Notes: generated from the letters alone by a model not told the origin. DNA of 64,000 nt from Saccharibacillus endophyticus (GCF_013185185.1 NZ_JAAZWE010000005.1:310001-374000), one strand, 5' to 3'; positions 35,804 through 43,866 are shown, counted from the first letter of the stretch. Numbers and translations: made by a program.

Positions 35804-36322
35804 TTAAGTTAGGGATTTTGTCATGATCCAGTCGATCTGTTCGTCATCGCCCATCCAGAAAGAATGTTTGTCTGTCAGGACGAAGCCTTGTTGTTCGTAG
35901 AAAAGGACGGCCGAAGTGTTTTTTTCCCAGACGCCTAGCCAGATTTTAGTTTTATGTTGTTGTTCGGCGAGTTCAAAGGCATAGTTCATGAGTTTTTTGC
36001 CTAGGCCCATGCGTTTGAACGATCTGCGGACGTAGATGCGTTCGACTTCGAGGCTGTTGTCGCCCATCGGTTCGGATTGTGCGGTGCCGACGTTTACTTT
36101 TAGGAATCCGGCTAGCTGGTTGTTATGCGAGATGAAGAAGAAGGAAGAGTTTGGAGTGTTCAGTTCTTGTTGGAGCTTTTTTTCGTCGAATGCCTTTGCT
36201 AGGTAGGCGCGCATGTTTTCGGGTTTGTTTTGTGCCGCGAAGGTGTCGTTGAAGGTCTCGATGCCGATGTCGCGGAGGGTTTTCAAATCTTGGATGTCGC
36301 ATTTTCGGATTGTAGCTGTCAT
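35804..36322 (-). CDS. paiA: PaiA-like polyamine N-acetyltransferase
   Basis: 172 aa, very close to Bacillus PaiA in length and motifs: IETFNDTFAAQN at the start, EVERIYVRRSFKRMGLGKKL for acetyl-CoA binding, and IWLGVWEKNTSAVLFYEQQGF then HSFWMGDDEQ. PaiA acetylates spermidine and spermine in the cytoplasm and limits polyamine stress. Base composition is clearly more AT-rich than its neighbours. The gene is framed by two copies of the family 2 palindrome, which hints at separate acquisition. Confidence 0.92.
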   Translation of the reverse strand: MTATIRKCDIQDLKTLRDIGIETFNDTFAAQNKPENMRAYLAKAFDEKKLQQELNTPNSSFFFISHNNQLAGFLKVNVGTAQSEPMGDNSLEVERIYVRRSFKRMGLGKKLMNYAFELAEQQHKTKIWLGVWEKNTSAVLFYEQQGFVLTDKHSFWMGDDEQIDWIMTKSLT

Positions 36323-36348
36323 TTTTAGTCTTCCTTTCTGAGCGTGAG

Positions 36349-36414
36349 AGGGAGCGAGATCGTTTCGACCTGCTCTTCGGTTCTAAACGATCTCGCTCCC
36401 GGAGGTTGGGTAGT
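36349..36414. repeat. Dispersed palindrome, family 2, short copy (right of paiA)
   Basis: GGGAGCGAGATCGTTTCGA pairs with TAAACGATCTCGCTCCC, and GGAGGTTGGGTAGT follows. It is the copy at 35.6-35.7 kb with its central part deleted. Adjacent to the start of paiA. Confidence 0.75.
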
Positions 36415-36530
36415 GTAAAGCGATACTCAGAAATATAGTTTATTTTTATTGCATTTGCAATAAAAATAAACATAAAAAGAACCTGCTGTGGGAAGAAGAT
36501 GCCAGCGGGTAGGGATGGGTTTAGTTTTAT

Positions 36531-36671
36531 TTATTTCGGCGGTGAATATTCAAAAGCTGCGAGCATGCGGCTTTTTTGAATAGCTTGTGCCTCAAAAAGG
36601 CCGATCAAAATATAAACGATAAAGAAGCTAATGCTGGCTGCGTTAAAGCTGGCGATCCAGGCAATGTCCAT
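36531..36671 (-). CDS. Small membrane protein of 46 aa
   Basis: ATG 36671 has GGAGG 10 nt upstream (TTGGAGGCGTTTATTAT). Residues 7-28 form one transmembrane helix (SFNAASISFFIVYILIGLF), followed by a charged and aromatic tail ending SPPK. The protein is too short for most gene finders. Context, between the second Cthe_2159-like gene and paiA, gives no clear role. No family recognised. Confidence 0.5.
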   Translation of the reverse strand: MDIAWIASFNAASISFFIVYILIGLFEAQAIQKSRMLAAFEYSPPK

Positions 36672-36798
36672 ATAATAAACGCCTCCAATCGGTAATCGGA
36701 TTCGATACTTGCACGAATCGTCGCATATTGCGGGATTGGACCATGTCCTTCATCTTGGCCCTATCTATAAAGACGCCGAAAACAACCCGGTCCTCACG

Positions 36799-36830
36799 AA
36801 AAAAGCCCTCCCTTGAAAGGGAAGGCTTTA
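36799..36830 (-). terminator. Rho-independent terminator of the VTC/DUF4956/Cthe_2159 operon
   Basis: On the minus strand AAAGCCTTCCCTT, loop TTTC, AAGGGAGGGCTTTTTT. It lies 23 bp past the stop at 36853. Confidence 0.88.
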
Positions 36831-36852
36831 GTTTTACAACTCGAATTTCTAA

Positions 36853-39258
36853 TTACTCCGCCGTCGTTGTTGTGCTTGTCGTAGTCGATGAGCTACTCGA
36901 TTGCGTACCGCGCGGGCCACGAGTCGAACCGTCGCCCATGCCTCCGCGGCCGAATCCACCCATGCTGCTCGGTCCGGTAGTTACGCCGGACTCGTCGACC
37001 CAGGTCGTGGCGTCGCTGGTTGAGAATTCGAACGTCTTATACGTCGTTCCACCGCTATATGTTCCGCCTGTGTACAGCCCGTCAAATTCCGTACCTGTCG
37101 ACGTGCCGCCGGTCGAAACGGTATACGTTTCGCCTGCTTTCAACGCCGAAGAGCTAACCACGACCGAACTAAACGATTTGGACGGAGCGAAGGTCAGAAC
37201 GTTGTTGCCCGCCGAGTCTTCCACATGCACAAGCGTTCCTGCACTCAGCGAAGCGGCAAAGGTGATGCCTAGCGAACGTTGGCTCGATGAAGTCGAAGGG
37301 GCTTGCGCCATACCCGAGCTTCCGGCTGCGATCAGGGTACCTCCGCTGATTTCGAATGTGCCGTCATAGTCAAGCGGCCCGTTGCCGTTGTCCGTCGGTC
37401 CGTTCACGATCACCGTGCCGCCCGTCATATTGACGGAACCGTTGGAATCCAGGCCGTCGCCGCCCGCGTTAACGGTTAGGGTTCCGCCGCTGATATTCAG
37501 TTCGGCGTTGCTGGCTTCCATCATACCGCCGCCCATGCCGCCCGGCATCATACCATTGCCTGGCGTCTGCGAAGCGGAAGAAGTTGCGTCCGCCGTGCTC
37601 GAAGCTGCGGAATCCGTGCTTGTCGACGCATCGGAAGCCGAAGACGTACTGTTCGTTTCGCCGGACGTCGACGTCGTATCGGTCGTCGCCAGCGTCGGAT
37701 CGTCGCCCGCCGCATTCACGCCGTCGTCGGAAGCGGTGACGTCGATATCGCCGCCTTTGATATGGATGATAAAGCCTTCCAGCGATTCGTAGCTGTCGGT
37801 CACTTCGATCTTGCCGCCGGAGATTTCCAGCACGGCGTCGGCGTGGAAGCCGTCGTCCCCGGTCGCGATATCGAACGTGCCGCCCGTGATATTCACGTTG
37901 CCGTTGCTGTGCAAAGCGTCGTCGGCCGCATTGATATGGAAAGTACCTTTGTTGATGACCAATTCCGTACCCGCTTTGAGGGCTTTCATGCTGTCGGACG
38001 TCGTTTCTTCCGTCGTCGAGTCATCGCTTGCCGCAGCTGTGCCGGAAGTGTTCCCGGTCGTCGAAGCCGTATTATTTGTCGTCGTGCTTGCAGTCGGAGC
38101 GGCAGGCGGCGTCATGGCTGTACCGTCGGTATCCGTCGGAGGCGTCATCGCCGTGCCGTCGGCATTGGTCGGCATCTCGCCCGGCGTCCAGCCTTCCGGC
38201 ATTTGTCCGCCGAATTCTCCGCCGCCCGGTCCTTCTTCGGTATGCTCCGGTCCGTTTTCGTAACCGCCGCCGGTCACGATGTTGAACGTGCCGCCGTCCA
38301 CGACGAGCGACGTTTCCGCCTGGATACCGTCGTTGGCCGCCGTGATATTGAACGTGCCGTTCGAGATCGCCACGAAGCCTTTTTCCGTATCGCTGTCGTT
38401 GTTGGACTTGATGCCGTCGCCGCCCGCCGTCAGTTTGAACGTGCCGTTTTCGATCACGACGCGGTCTTTGCCGACGATCGCGTCGTCCGCGGCTTTGACC
38501 GTGATTTTGCCGTTCACGATATTCAGGTTATCTTTGCTGTGGATGCCGTCTTTATAATTGCCCGTCACGTTCAAAGCGCCCGTACCGTTAATCGTCAAAT
38601 TCGCTTTGCTGAAAATGGCCGCATCCGGCTCGTCTTCGCCTTCGGCGAACGTATAATCCGAAGCGTCGGTAAACGTGTTGGTGGTTCCTGCCGACAGCGT
38701 GACGATCACTTTATCCGCCGATTTCACGTAGAACGGAGACGTCGAATCGTTCGATACCGTCACGCCGCGCAGCACGATATGCACATCGTCCGTATCGGCC
38801 GCGTCGACCACGATTTGCCCGTCCGTCAGCTTGCCGCTGATCACGTAAGTACCGGCTTCGGAGATGGTCACCGTGCTGCCCGACGCTTCGGCGCCCGAAC
38901 CATTGACCGTCGCTTTCGTAGTATTGAGCTTGATTGTCGTATAATCGGTTTTGCTCCATGCGACGTTATAATCCTTCGTTTTCAAAGTTACGAGATCGGA
39001 TACGCTCAGGTTCGAGACTTTCAGAGCGGAGGCCGTGGACGTGGTGCTTGTTGTCGGAGATGTCGAAGAAGAAGTCGTCGTATTGCTGCCGGTTGCGTTG
39101 ATCAGATAACCGTTCGAGGCATTCCAGGTCAATCCGGCTGCTGCCGCAGGAACGACGCTCGCCGAGGTCAGCAGCACCGCACCGAGCAGACCGGCTGCCG
39201 CCGTTTTTTTGTTGGCCTTAAACTTTTTCGTTTTCGCGACCTTGGTTGCTTTTTTCAT
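36853..39258 (-). CDS. Cthe_2159-like polysaccharide-binding secreted protein
   Basis: 801 aa from ATG 39258, with GGGAAGAG 7 nt before it. A Lys-rich n-region and a hydrophobic core ending SVVPAAAAG form a cleavable signal peptide, with no lipobox. It is homologous to the 22609 protein along its length, sharing GDGIKSNND, NDGIQAETS, ADDALHSNG, SDDGVNAAG and GDGLDSNGS beta-helix turns. Thr/Ser-rich linkers lie at about 395-440 and 555-600. The ordered beta-helix repeats fit Ca-dependent binding of acidic polysaccharide. Encoded 41 bp downstream of DUF4956, so it is co-expressed with the VTC-type enzyme. Confidence 0.88.
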   Translation of the reverse strand: MKKATKVAKTKKFKANKKTAAAGLLGAVLLTSASVVPAAAAGLTWNASNGYLINATGSNTTTSSSTSPTTSTTSTASALKVSNLSVSDLVTLKTKDYNVAWSKTDYTTIKLNTTKATVNGSGAEASGSTVTISEAGTYVISGKLTDGQIVVDAADTDDVHIVLRGVTVSNDSTSPFYVKSADKVIVTLSAGTTNTFTDASDYTFAEGEDEPDAAIFSKANLTINGTGALNVTGNYKDGIHSKDNLNIVNGKITVKAADDAIVGKDRVVIENGTFKLTAGGDGIKSNNDSDTEKGFVAISNGTFNITAANDGIQAETSLVVDGGTFNIVTGGGYENGPEHTEEGPGGGEFGGQMPEGWTPGEMPTNADGTAMTPPTDTDGTAMTPPAAPTASTTTNNTASTTGNTSGTAAASDDSTTEETTSDSMKALKAGTELVINKGTFHINAADDALHSNGNVNITGGTFDIATGDDGFHADAVLEISGGKIEVTDSYESLEGFIIHIKGGDIDVTASDDGVNAAGDDPTLATTDTTSTSGETNSTSSASDASTSTDSAASSTADATSSASQTPGNGMMPGGMGGGMMEASNAELNISGGTLTVNAGGDGLDSNGSVNMTGGTVIVNGPTDNGNGPLDYDGTFEISGGTLIAAGSSGMAQAPSTSSSQRSLGITFAASLSAGTLVHVEDSAGNNVLTFAPSKSFSSVVVSSSALKAGETYTVSTGGTSTGTEFDGLYTGGTYSGGTTYKTFEFSTSDATTWVDESGVTTGPSSMGGFGRGGMGDGSTRGPRGTQSSSSSTTTSTTTTAE

Positions 39259-39299
39259 GAGAGTTCTCTTCCCTTCTATAGTCGAATATGCCATTGGTT

Positions 39300-39989
39300 T
39301 TAATACTCGGCCGTTACCGGAGGAGCCATCGTCAGCGACAAATCGAGATTGCCGTTGCGGGTCCGGATCGAATCGAGGAATGCTTTTTGGTTGACGCTCT
39401 GATCTATCGTGACGGAGTAAACGAGTTCGTACAGGCTGCCGAGTTCGGTGGTGCGGATCTTTTTGAGTTCATGCTGCACGCCGAATTTGCTGAACACTTC
39501 TTCGAACGCTTCTTCGTAGCCGAGGTTTTCCGGGATAGTGACTTTGAGCGTTTTTTGCTGCGATTTTTTGACTCCGAATTTGAAGCGGCTGAGCACGAAC
39601 ATCACGACGCAAAGGATTACGGTGAACAGTACCGCGTAGCCGAGCGAGCCGACGCCGCAGGCCAAGCCTGCCGCCATGGTGAACAGGACGTAGGTAATGT
39701 CTTTCGGATCGCCCGCCGCGCTGCGGAAGCGAATGATCGAGAACGCGCCGGCCAAGCTGAAAGCGCGGGCTACATTGCTGCCGATCATCAGGATGATGAC
39801 GGCGACGACGATGGGAAGAACGATCAGCGTGAGGGTAAAGCCTTGCGTATAAGTGGCTTTATTGGTCTTCATATACGTCAGGCTGATGATCAGGCCCAGC
39901 ACGATCGCCAGGCCGATGGTCACCAGCGCATTGCTTAGAGTCAAGTCGGTAGTACTCGTCGTGGTGCTGTTGAGGATGGAATCAAGCAT
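39300..39989 (-). CDS. DUF4956 membrane protein
   Basis: 229 aa. Four transmembrane helices in the first 140 residues, including the family hallmark AFSLAGAFSIIRFRSAAGDP. A cytoplasmic ferredoxin-like C-terminal domain (LKVTIPENLGYEEAFEEVF) follows. In many Firmicutes this family is encoded next to VTC-domain proteins, as here, with an 8-nt overlap with the VTC gene (39982-39989). A transport or envelope polymer role is inferred from that linkage. No activity is known to me. Confidence 0.88.
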   Translation of the reverse strand: MLDSILNSTTTSTTDLTLSNALVTIGLAIVLGLIISLTYMKTNKATYTQGFTLTLIVLPIVVAVIILMIGSNVARAFSLAGAFSIIRFRSAAGDPKDITYVLFTMAAGLACGVGSLGYAVLFTVILCVVMFVLSRFKFGVKKSQQKTLKVTIPENLGYEEAFEEVFSKFGVQHELKKIRTTELGSLYELVYSVTIDQSVNQKAFLDSIRTRNGNLDLSLTMAPPVTAEY

Positions 39990-40791
39990 AAAGCACAGTC
40001 TCCTTTTCGGTTGCGCGTTCTATTGTCGGCAGATCGCCGATCGCGTTCAATTGAATATTGGGTTGCAGGTCGGGCATCATTTGTCTGGTTTTCAGCAGCT
40101 TTTTGTATTCGTTGCCGTATTTCGAAAAGCTCGTGCGGTACAGTCCGTGCTCGGACAGCATTTTGGACAGCCACGCCGGCACGGTCTTTTCCGCTTTGAC
40201 TTCCATCAACCATTGACCGGGCTGCATCAACTGCTCGCCGTAATCGCCGCGTTCGAGTTGAACGTCATAGCGTCTGCACCGGATGTTGGTATCGAAGGTG
40301 ATGCGCAGATCGCGGCTCGTCTTGTCGAACAGTGCTTTGCGGTCGTAAGAGAGATACACTTTCGGGTCCAGGTCGTACAGGCGAAGGAAGTATTCGATCT
40401 CGTCCAGCACCTGCGCGTTCATGTAAGGCTGAAATTCCGGCGGTTGTCCGGTGCGGACGAACTCGTAAGCTTCGCTTAGCTTGAGCGCCGTGCGGCGCTT
40501 GTTGACCAGTCCGAACACTTTCTTTTTGATTTCAAGATAGACTTTCGCGTCTTCGTTCGGTACGCCGTAAGCCCGTAGGCGAAGTTTTTCCTTGTATTTC
40601 GGTTTCGCCAAGCTTTGACGGATTAGCGAATCGTGCGGCGTATCGAAGTACAGATTGCTGATACAATAAAATTCGTTTTTGTTGTATTCGTCTTTCTCCA
40701 TATATTCCAGCAGCGCCGCGTAAATTTTCTCGTAAGCCGCATGATCCATGAGATACTTGCTCTCGTAACGGTTGAAGACTTCGATTGCCAT
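39982..40791 (-). CDS. VTC-domain polyphosphate polymerase-like protein
   Basis: 269 aa. This is a triphosphate-tunnel fold of the VTC type: opening RYESKYLM, then ISNLYFDTP, a basic KYKEKLRLRAYG, EIKKKVFGLVNKRR, YDRKALF, RITFD and the closing EVKAEKTVPAWL. The alternating Lys/Arg and Glu residues that line the tunnel are present. Eukaryotic VTC makes inorganic polyphosphate from ATP. Whether bacterial homologues do so is unproven. First gene of the operon with DUF4956 and the Cthe_2159-like gene. The promoter carries the 16-bp regulator element. Confidence 0.88.
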   Translation of the reverse strand: MAIEVFNRYESKYLMDHAAYEKIYAALLEYMEKDEYNKNEFYCISNLYFDTPHDSLIRQSLAKPKYKEKLRLRAYGVPNEDAKVYLEIKKKVFGLVNKRRTALKLSEAYEFVRTGQPPEFQPYMNAQVLDEIEYFLRLYDLDPKVYLSYDRKALFDKTSRDLRITFDTNIRCRRYDVQLERGDYGEQLMQPGQWLMEVKAEKTVPAWLSKMLSEHGLYRTSFSKYGNEYKKLLKTRQMMPDLQPNIQLNAIGDLPTIERATEKETVLYA

Positions 40792-40844
40792 GTTTCCTCG
40801 TTCCTTTCGCGTTGAAGTTGTCGGTGTTCCCTTGCCATGTCTGT

Positions 40845-40876
40845 ATCTTAGGCCCGCAACCTTTAGCGAATCTTAA
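40845..40876 (-). promoter_or_regulatory. Candidate OmpR-type regulator site and -10 of the VTC operon
   Basis: The minus strand reads TTAAGATTCGCTAAAG (40876-40861), exactly 10 bp, then TAAGAT (40850-40845), about 50 bp before the VTC start codon. The same arrangement occurs at 24973-25004 and 43109-43140. Confidence 0.7.
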
Positions 40877-40938
40877 ATAAATCGAGGAGTTTGTAAAATG
40901 TCGTTCGGAGTATTTACGCAGAGTTTACAATATAAAAA

Positions 40939-41185
40939 AAGAACCGGGGTTCCGGTTCTCAGGGTTGTCGATAAAGGCACGTTGGCGAGGGAAGCGAGAA
41001 GACTGCGAGAGAAATTCGTTCCGGTCGCATGTTGAAATGGAGAAAAGGAATTAAATTTTAGCGGAATTTTCTCCATTTCAAAGGCGATCGCTATCGCTCC
41101 TACACTGAATTTCTCTCTCCGTCTTCTCGCTTCCGGTTACGTTATGCTTTCTAAATACTTTGAGAACTGGATTTTCGGTTCTTTT
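40939..41185. repeat. Dispersed long palindrome, family 1, copy B, with terminator-like ends
   Basis: The core arms are GGAAGCGAGAAGAC..GAGAGAAATTC (40990-41017) and GAATTTCTCTCTCCGTCTTCTCGCTTCC (complement, ending 41134). Inner arms TTGAAATGGAGAAAA and TTTTCTCCATTTCAA pair exactly. The outer ends are hairpins with T- or A-runs: AAAGAACCGGGGTTCCGGTTC at the left and GAACTGG..TTCGGTTCTTTTTT at the right. It fills most of the 464-bp gap between the TetR stop and the VTC promoter. The right end may terminate TetR-strand or opposite transcripts. Confidence 0.7.
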
Positions 41186-41255
41186 TTGTTTGGATTGCAT
41201 TCACTTTGTACAACCCTTGCGCCGATTCAAGTTCGTATTCAACCTCGACGCTCGA

Positions 41256-41858
41256 TTATTTGCCTCTATATTGAAACGAATAGATATGCGTCCTTGTCAG
41301 GTCGATGACTTTCTTGATGAAATCTTCCTGCGGCTCCCGGAAATCTCCGGTGATCCAGTTCAGGATCAATCCGTAAAATCCGTACGCCGTGTATCGCTTG
41401 AAATAATCCATATCGACGGGGCGGTTATCGATCGTTTCGAAGTCGAATTGTTCCATATAGATTTTCAAAAAGGTCTGCGGGATGGCGGTATGTATGCCGG
41501 GCAGGGTATCTTCGTATTTGATCAGTTCGAAAAAGTCGCGATGTTCGTGGATGTAGCTCAGGATATTGAACGAAGGCGCGTCAAGAGCAGCCGAATTTAC
41601 CCAGTGTCCGGGAACGTACGGCTTGCCGACCGAATCTTCCAAGCCTTGAAGCATCACATGGAGCAAATCTTCCGCCAAACCCGGCTTGTCCGGATATTGA
41701 ACGTAAAAGGTACTGCGGTTATAAGCAGCCGTGTCAACGATATCCCTCACAGTTACAGCGTGGTATCCTTTGGACTTGATCAGCTTGACCAAAGCCTCTT
41801 GAAGATGTTCTTTAGTCCGATTACGGCGAGGAGACGCCGCATTTCGCACTTCCGTCAT
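41256..41858 (-). CDS. TetR/AcrR-family regulator
   Basis: 200 aa from ATG 41858, with AAGGAGA 7 nt upstream. The N-terminal HTH reads TKEHLQEALVKLIKSKGYHA, VTVRDIVDTAAYNRSTFYVQ. The C-terminal ligand domain carries the FIKKVID and FFELIKYED helices seen in the DhaS/TetR_C-type group. It is divergent from the SDR gene at 42023 and probably represses it through the AATTGTG/CACAATT palindrome at 41962-41985. Confidence 0.9.
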   Translation of the reverse strand: MTEVRNAASPRRNRTKEHLQEALVKLIKSKGYHAVTVRDIVDTAAYNRSTFYVQYPDKPGLAEDLLHVMLQGLEDSVGKPYVPGHWVNSAALDAPSFNILSYIHEHRDFFELIKYEDTLPGIHTAIPQTFLKIYMEQFDFETIDNRPVDMDYFKRYTAYGFYGLILNWITGDFREPQEDFIKKVIDLTRTHIYSFQYRGK

Positions 41859-41961
41859 GATTATTCTCCTTCCGGCAAGACACTTGGGTCGCATCTGTCT
41901 ATTAATCAGACATTTGCCTTCATATTAATGATTGTTATCGGAAATCATCGGAGTAAACTTA

Positions 41962-41990
41962 AATTGTGAACAAAAACGCACAATTATAAT
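41962..41990 (+). promoter_or_regulatory. Palindromic operator overlapping the SDR promoter
   Basis: AATTGTG (41962-41968) and its inverted copy CACAATT (41979-41985) flank a 10-bp spacer and overlap a perfect -10 TATAAT (41985-41990). This is the natural site for repression by the divergent TetR protein. Confidence 0.6.
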
Positions 41991-42022
41991 TTCACTCATT
42001 TATTATACGGGAGGCATTCATA

Positions 42023-42760
42023 ATGGGAAAACTACAGAATAAAGTCGCGTTGATTACAGGCGGAGCGTCGGGGATCGGAGCCGCGACCGCGCGCTTGTTC
42101 GTGCAGGAAGGCGCCAAAGTCGTACTGGCCGACCTGAACGAGGAAAAAGGCAAAGCGTTCGAAACCGAACTCAAATCGCAGGGTGCCGAGGCCGTATTCG
42201 TCAAAGCCAATATCACCAGCGAAGAAGAAGTAGCAAGCCTGTTCAAACAAGCGATCGAAGCGTTCGGCAAAGTGGATATCGTGTTCAACAATGCCGGAAT
42301 CGGACGCGTGCAGCCTACCCACGAATTGGATTACTCGGAATGGCGCAACACGGTCAACGTCGATCTCGACGGCGTATTCCTCGTTGCCCGAGAATCTATC
42401 CGCGAAATGCTCAAAGCCGGCGGCGGCACGATCGTGAACACCGCTTCCATGTACGGCTGGGTCGGCTCGCCCGGATCGGCAGCCTACAACGCAGCCAAAG
42501 GCGGCGTCATCAACCTGACCCGCTCCCTGGCGCTGGAGTATGCAGACCAAAACATTCGCGTGAACGCCCTCTGCCCAGGCTTTATCGATACGCCGATCAT
42601 TCCGGAAGAAAACAAAAAAGAACTGGCTTCGATGACGCCGATGAAACGCCTCGGCCAAGCCGACGAAATGGCGACAGCCGTCCTGTTCCTGGCAAGCGAC
42701 GATTCTTCCTACATGACCGGCGGCAGCCTGATCGTAGACGGCGGATATACCGCGCAATAA
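42023..42760 (+). CDS. Short-chain dehydrogenase/reductase (SDR)
   Basis: 245 aa, classical SDR. NAD(P) motif TGGASGIGAA with Asp at the end of strand 2 (VVLADLN), suggesting NAD preference. NNAG is followed by the catalytic Ser in NTASMYG and Tyr/Lys in YNAAKGG, then PGFIDTPI. The enzyme oxidises or reduces a small alcohol or ketone. ATG 42023 follows GGGAGG. Probably controlled by the divergent TetR regulator. Confidence 0.93.
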   Translation: MGKLQNKVALITGGASGIGAATARLFVQEGAKVVLADLNEEKGKAFETELKSQGAEAVFVKANITSEEEVASLFKQAIEAFGKVDIVFNNAGIGRVQPTHELDYSEWRNTVNVDLDGVFLVARESIREMLKAGGGTIVNTASMYGWVGSPGSAAYNAAKGGVINLTRSLALEYADQNIRVNALCPGFIDTPIIPEENKKELASMTPMKRLGQADEMATAVLFLASDDSSYMTGGSLIVDGGYTAQ

Positions 42761-42796
42761 TTAAACAGTTCAACATCCAAAATCACTCTACCTTTT

Positions 42797-43083
42797 CAAA
42801 AAAACGCTCTCCAACTGGAGAACGTCAACAGGTTGAGAAACTCCAACGTAGCTAGAAGCGAGAAGACGGAGAGAAAAATTCAGTTCAAGACGCCTTTGAA
42901 CTTGGAAAATACCATTATAAAATTCCAATCCCTTTTTCCAAGTGAGACAGCGAATTGCGAAGCATTTCGAAGAAATGCACTTCGGGAGCCTACGCTTGCA
43001 ATTTTTCTCGCAGTCTTCTCGCTTCCCCCGCCAACGTAACTTTCTCGCCCCCGACGTTCTCCCACCGGAGAGCGTCTTTTTTG
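42797..43083. repeat. Dispersed long palindrome, family 1, copy C, with inverted terminator ends
   Basis: The left end is an inverted terminator (AACGCTCTCC-aact-GGAGAACGTC, 42803-42826). The right end is its mirror (GACGTTCTCC-cacc-GGAGAGCGTCTTTTTT, 43053-43083). Between them AACGTAG..GAAGCGAGAAGACGGAGAG pairs with CTCGCAGTCTTCTCGCTTC..AACGTAAC. The centre shares 24 identical bases (42962-42985) with copy D at 59.87-59.89 kb. It fills the gap between the SDR stop and the promoter of the two-component genes. The right end is a convincing plus-strand terminator. Confidence 0.75.
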
Positions 43084-43108
43084 CGTTTAACCTCGCCGCA
43101 TCAAAACC

Positions 43109-43140
43109 TTAAGGTTCATTAAAGCCTTTCCCGATATAAT
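43109..43140 (+). promoter_or_regulatory. Candidate autoregulatory site and promoter of the OmpR-type two-component operon
   Basis: TTAAGGTTCATTAAAG (43109-43124), 10 bp, then a perfect -10 TATAAT (43135-43140), 46 bp before the response regulator start. There is no good -35 hexamer, which fits an activated promoter. The element recurs before both Cthe_2159-like transcription units. Confidence 0.72.
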
Positions 43141-43185
43141 GAAGACAATCGACAAACGAAACTTAAACAGAGGGTGACTATAGAC

Positions 43186-43866
43186 ATGCGAATCCTGATC
43201 GTGGAAGACGAACTGCATCTGGCGGAAGCCCTGTCTCAAATTTTGAAAAAGAACAATTACTCGGTCGACGTGGTGCACGACGGCGAAGACGGTTTGGATT
43301 ACGCGCTCAGCGGTATTTACGATCTGCTGCTGCTCGACATCATGCTTCCGGGCATGGACGGCATCAGCATTTTGAAAACCGTACGGAGCAAAGGCATGGC
43401 CGTCCCGGTCATCCTGCTGACGGCCAAAGGCGAGATTCCGGACAAAATCGCGGGGCTGGATCACGGGGCGGACGATTACGTGGCGAAGCCTTTTTCCTCG
43501 GACGAGCTGCTGGCAAGAATCCGTGCGGCGATGCGGCGAAAAGGCGAAGTGATGCCGGAAGACGCGCTCAAGTTCGGCGATCTGGAGCTAAACGCGACCA
43601 ATCCGAAGCTGACCGTGCGCGGCAAAGAAATCAAGCTGAATCCGAAAGAAAGCGAACTGCTGGAGCTGCTGATCGTGCGCAAACAAGCGGTAACGTCGAA
43701 AGAGCAGATCATCGAAAAGCTGTGGGGATTCGACTCGGAGGCGGAGCATAACAACGTGGAGGTCTATATCTCGTTTTTGCGTAAAAAACTGAACTTCCTC
43801 GGCTCGGAAACGCGCATCACCACGATTCGGAGCGTTGGCTACGTGCTGGAGGAGGGCAAAGCGTAA
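43186..43866 (+). CDS. OmpR/PhoB-family response regulator
   Basis: 226 aa from ATG 43186, 8 nt after GAGGGTGA. Receiver: ILIVEDELHLAEAL, phospho-Asp in LLLLDIMLPGMDG, Lys in DDYVAKPFSS. Winged-helix DNA-binding domain: LNPKESELLELLI, NNVEVYISFLRKKL, ITTIRSVGYVLEE. Best resemblance is to CiaR/CssR-like regulators. It is the likely binder of TTAAGnTTCryTAAAG in front of its own gene and both polysaccharide-binding-protein loci. That assignment is inference from proximity and site architecture. Confidence 0.93.
   Translation: MRILIVEDELHLAEALSQILKKNNYSVDVVHDGEDGLDYALSGIYDLLLLDIMLPGMDGISILKTVRSKGMAVPVILLTAKGEIPDKIAGLDHGADDYVAKPFSSDELLARIRAAMRRKGEVMPEDALKFGDLELNATNPKLTVRGKEIKLNPKESELLELLIVRKQAVTSKEQIIEKLWGFDSEAEHNNVEVYISFLRKKLNFLGSETRITTIRSVGYVLEEGKA

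Noticed and set aside
35581..36414. Insertion-sequence remnant around paiA
   Set aside because: No transposase fragment and no target duplication visible. Retained only as a palindrome-flanked cassette hypothesis.
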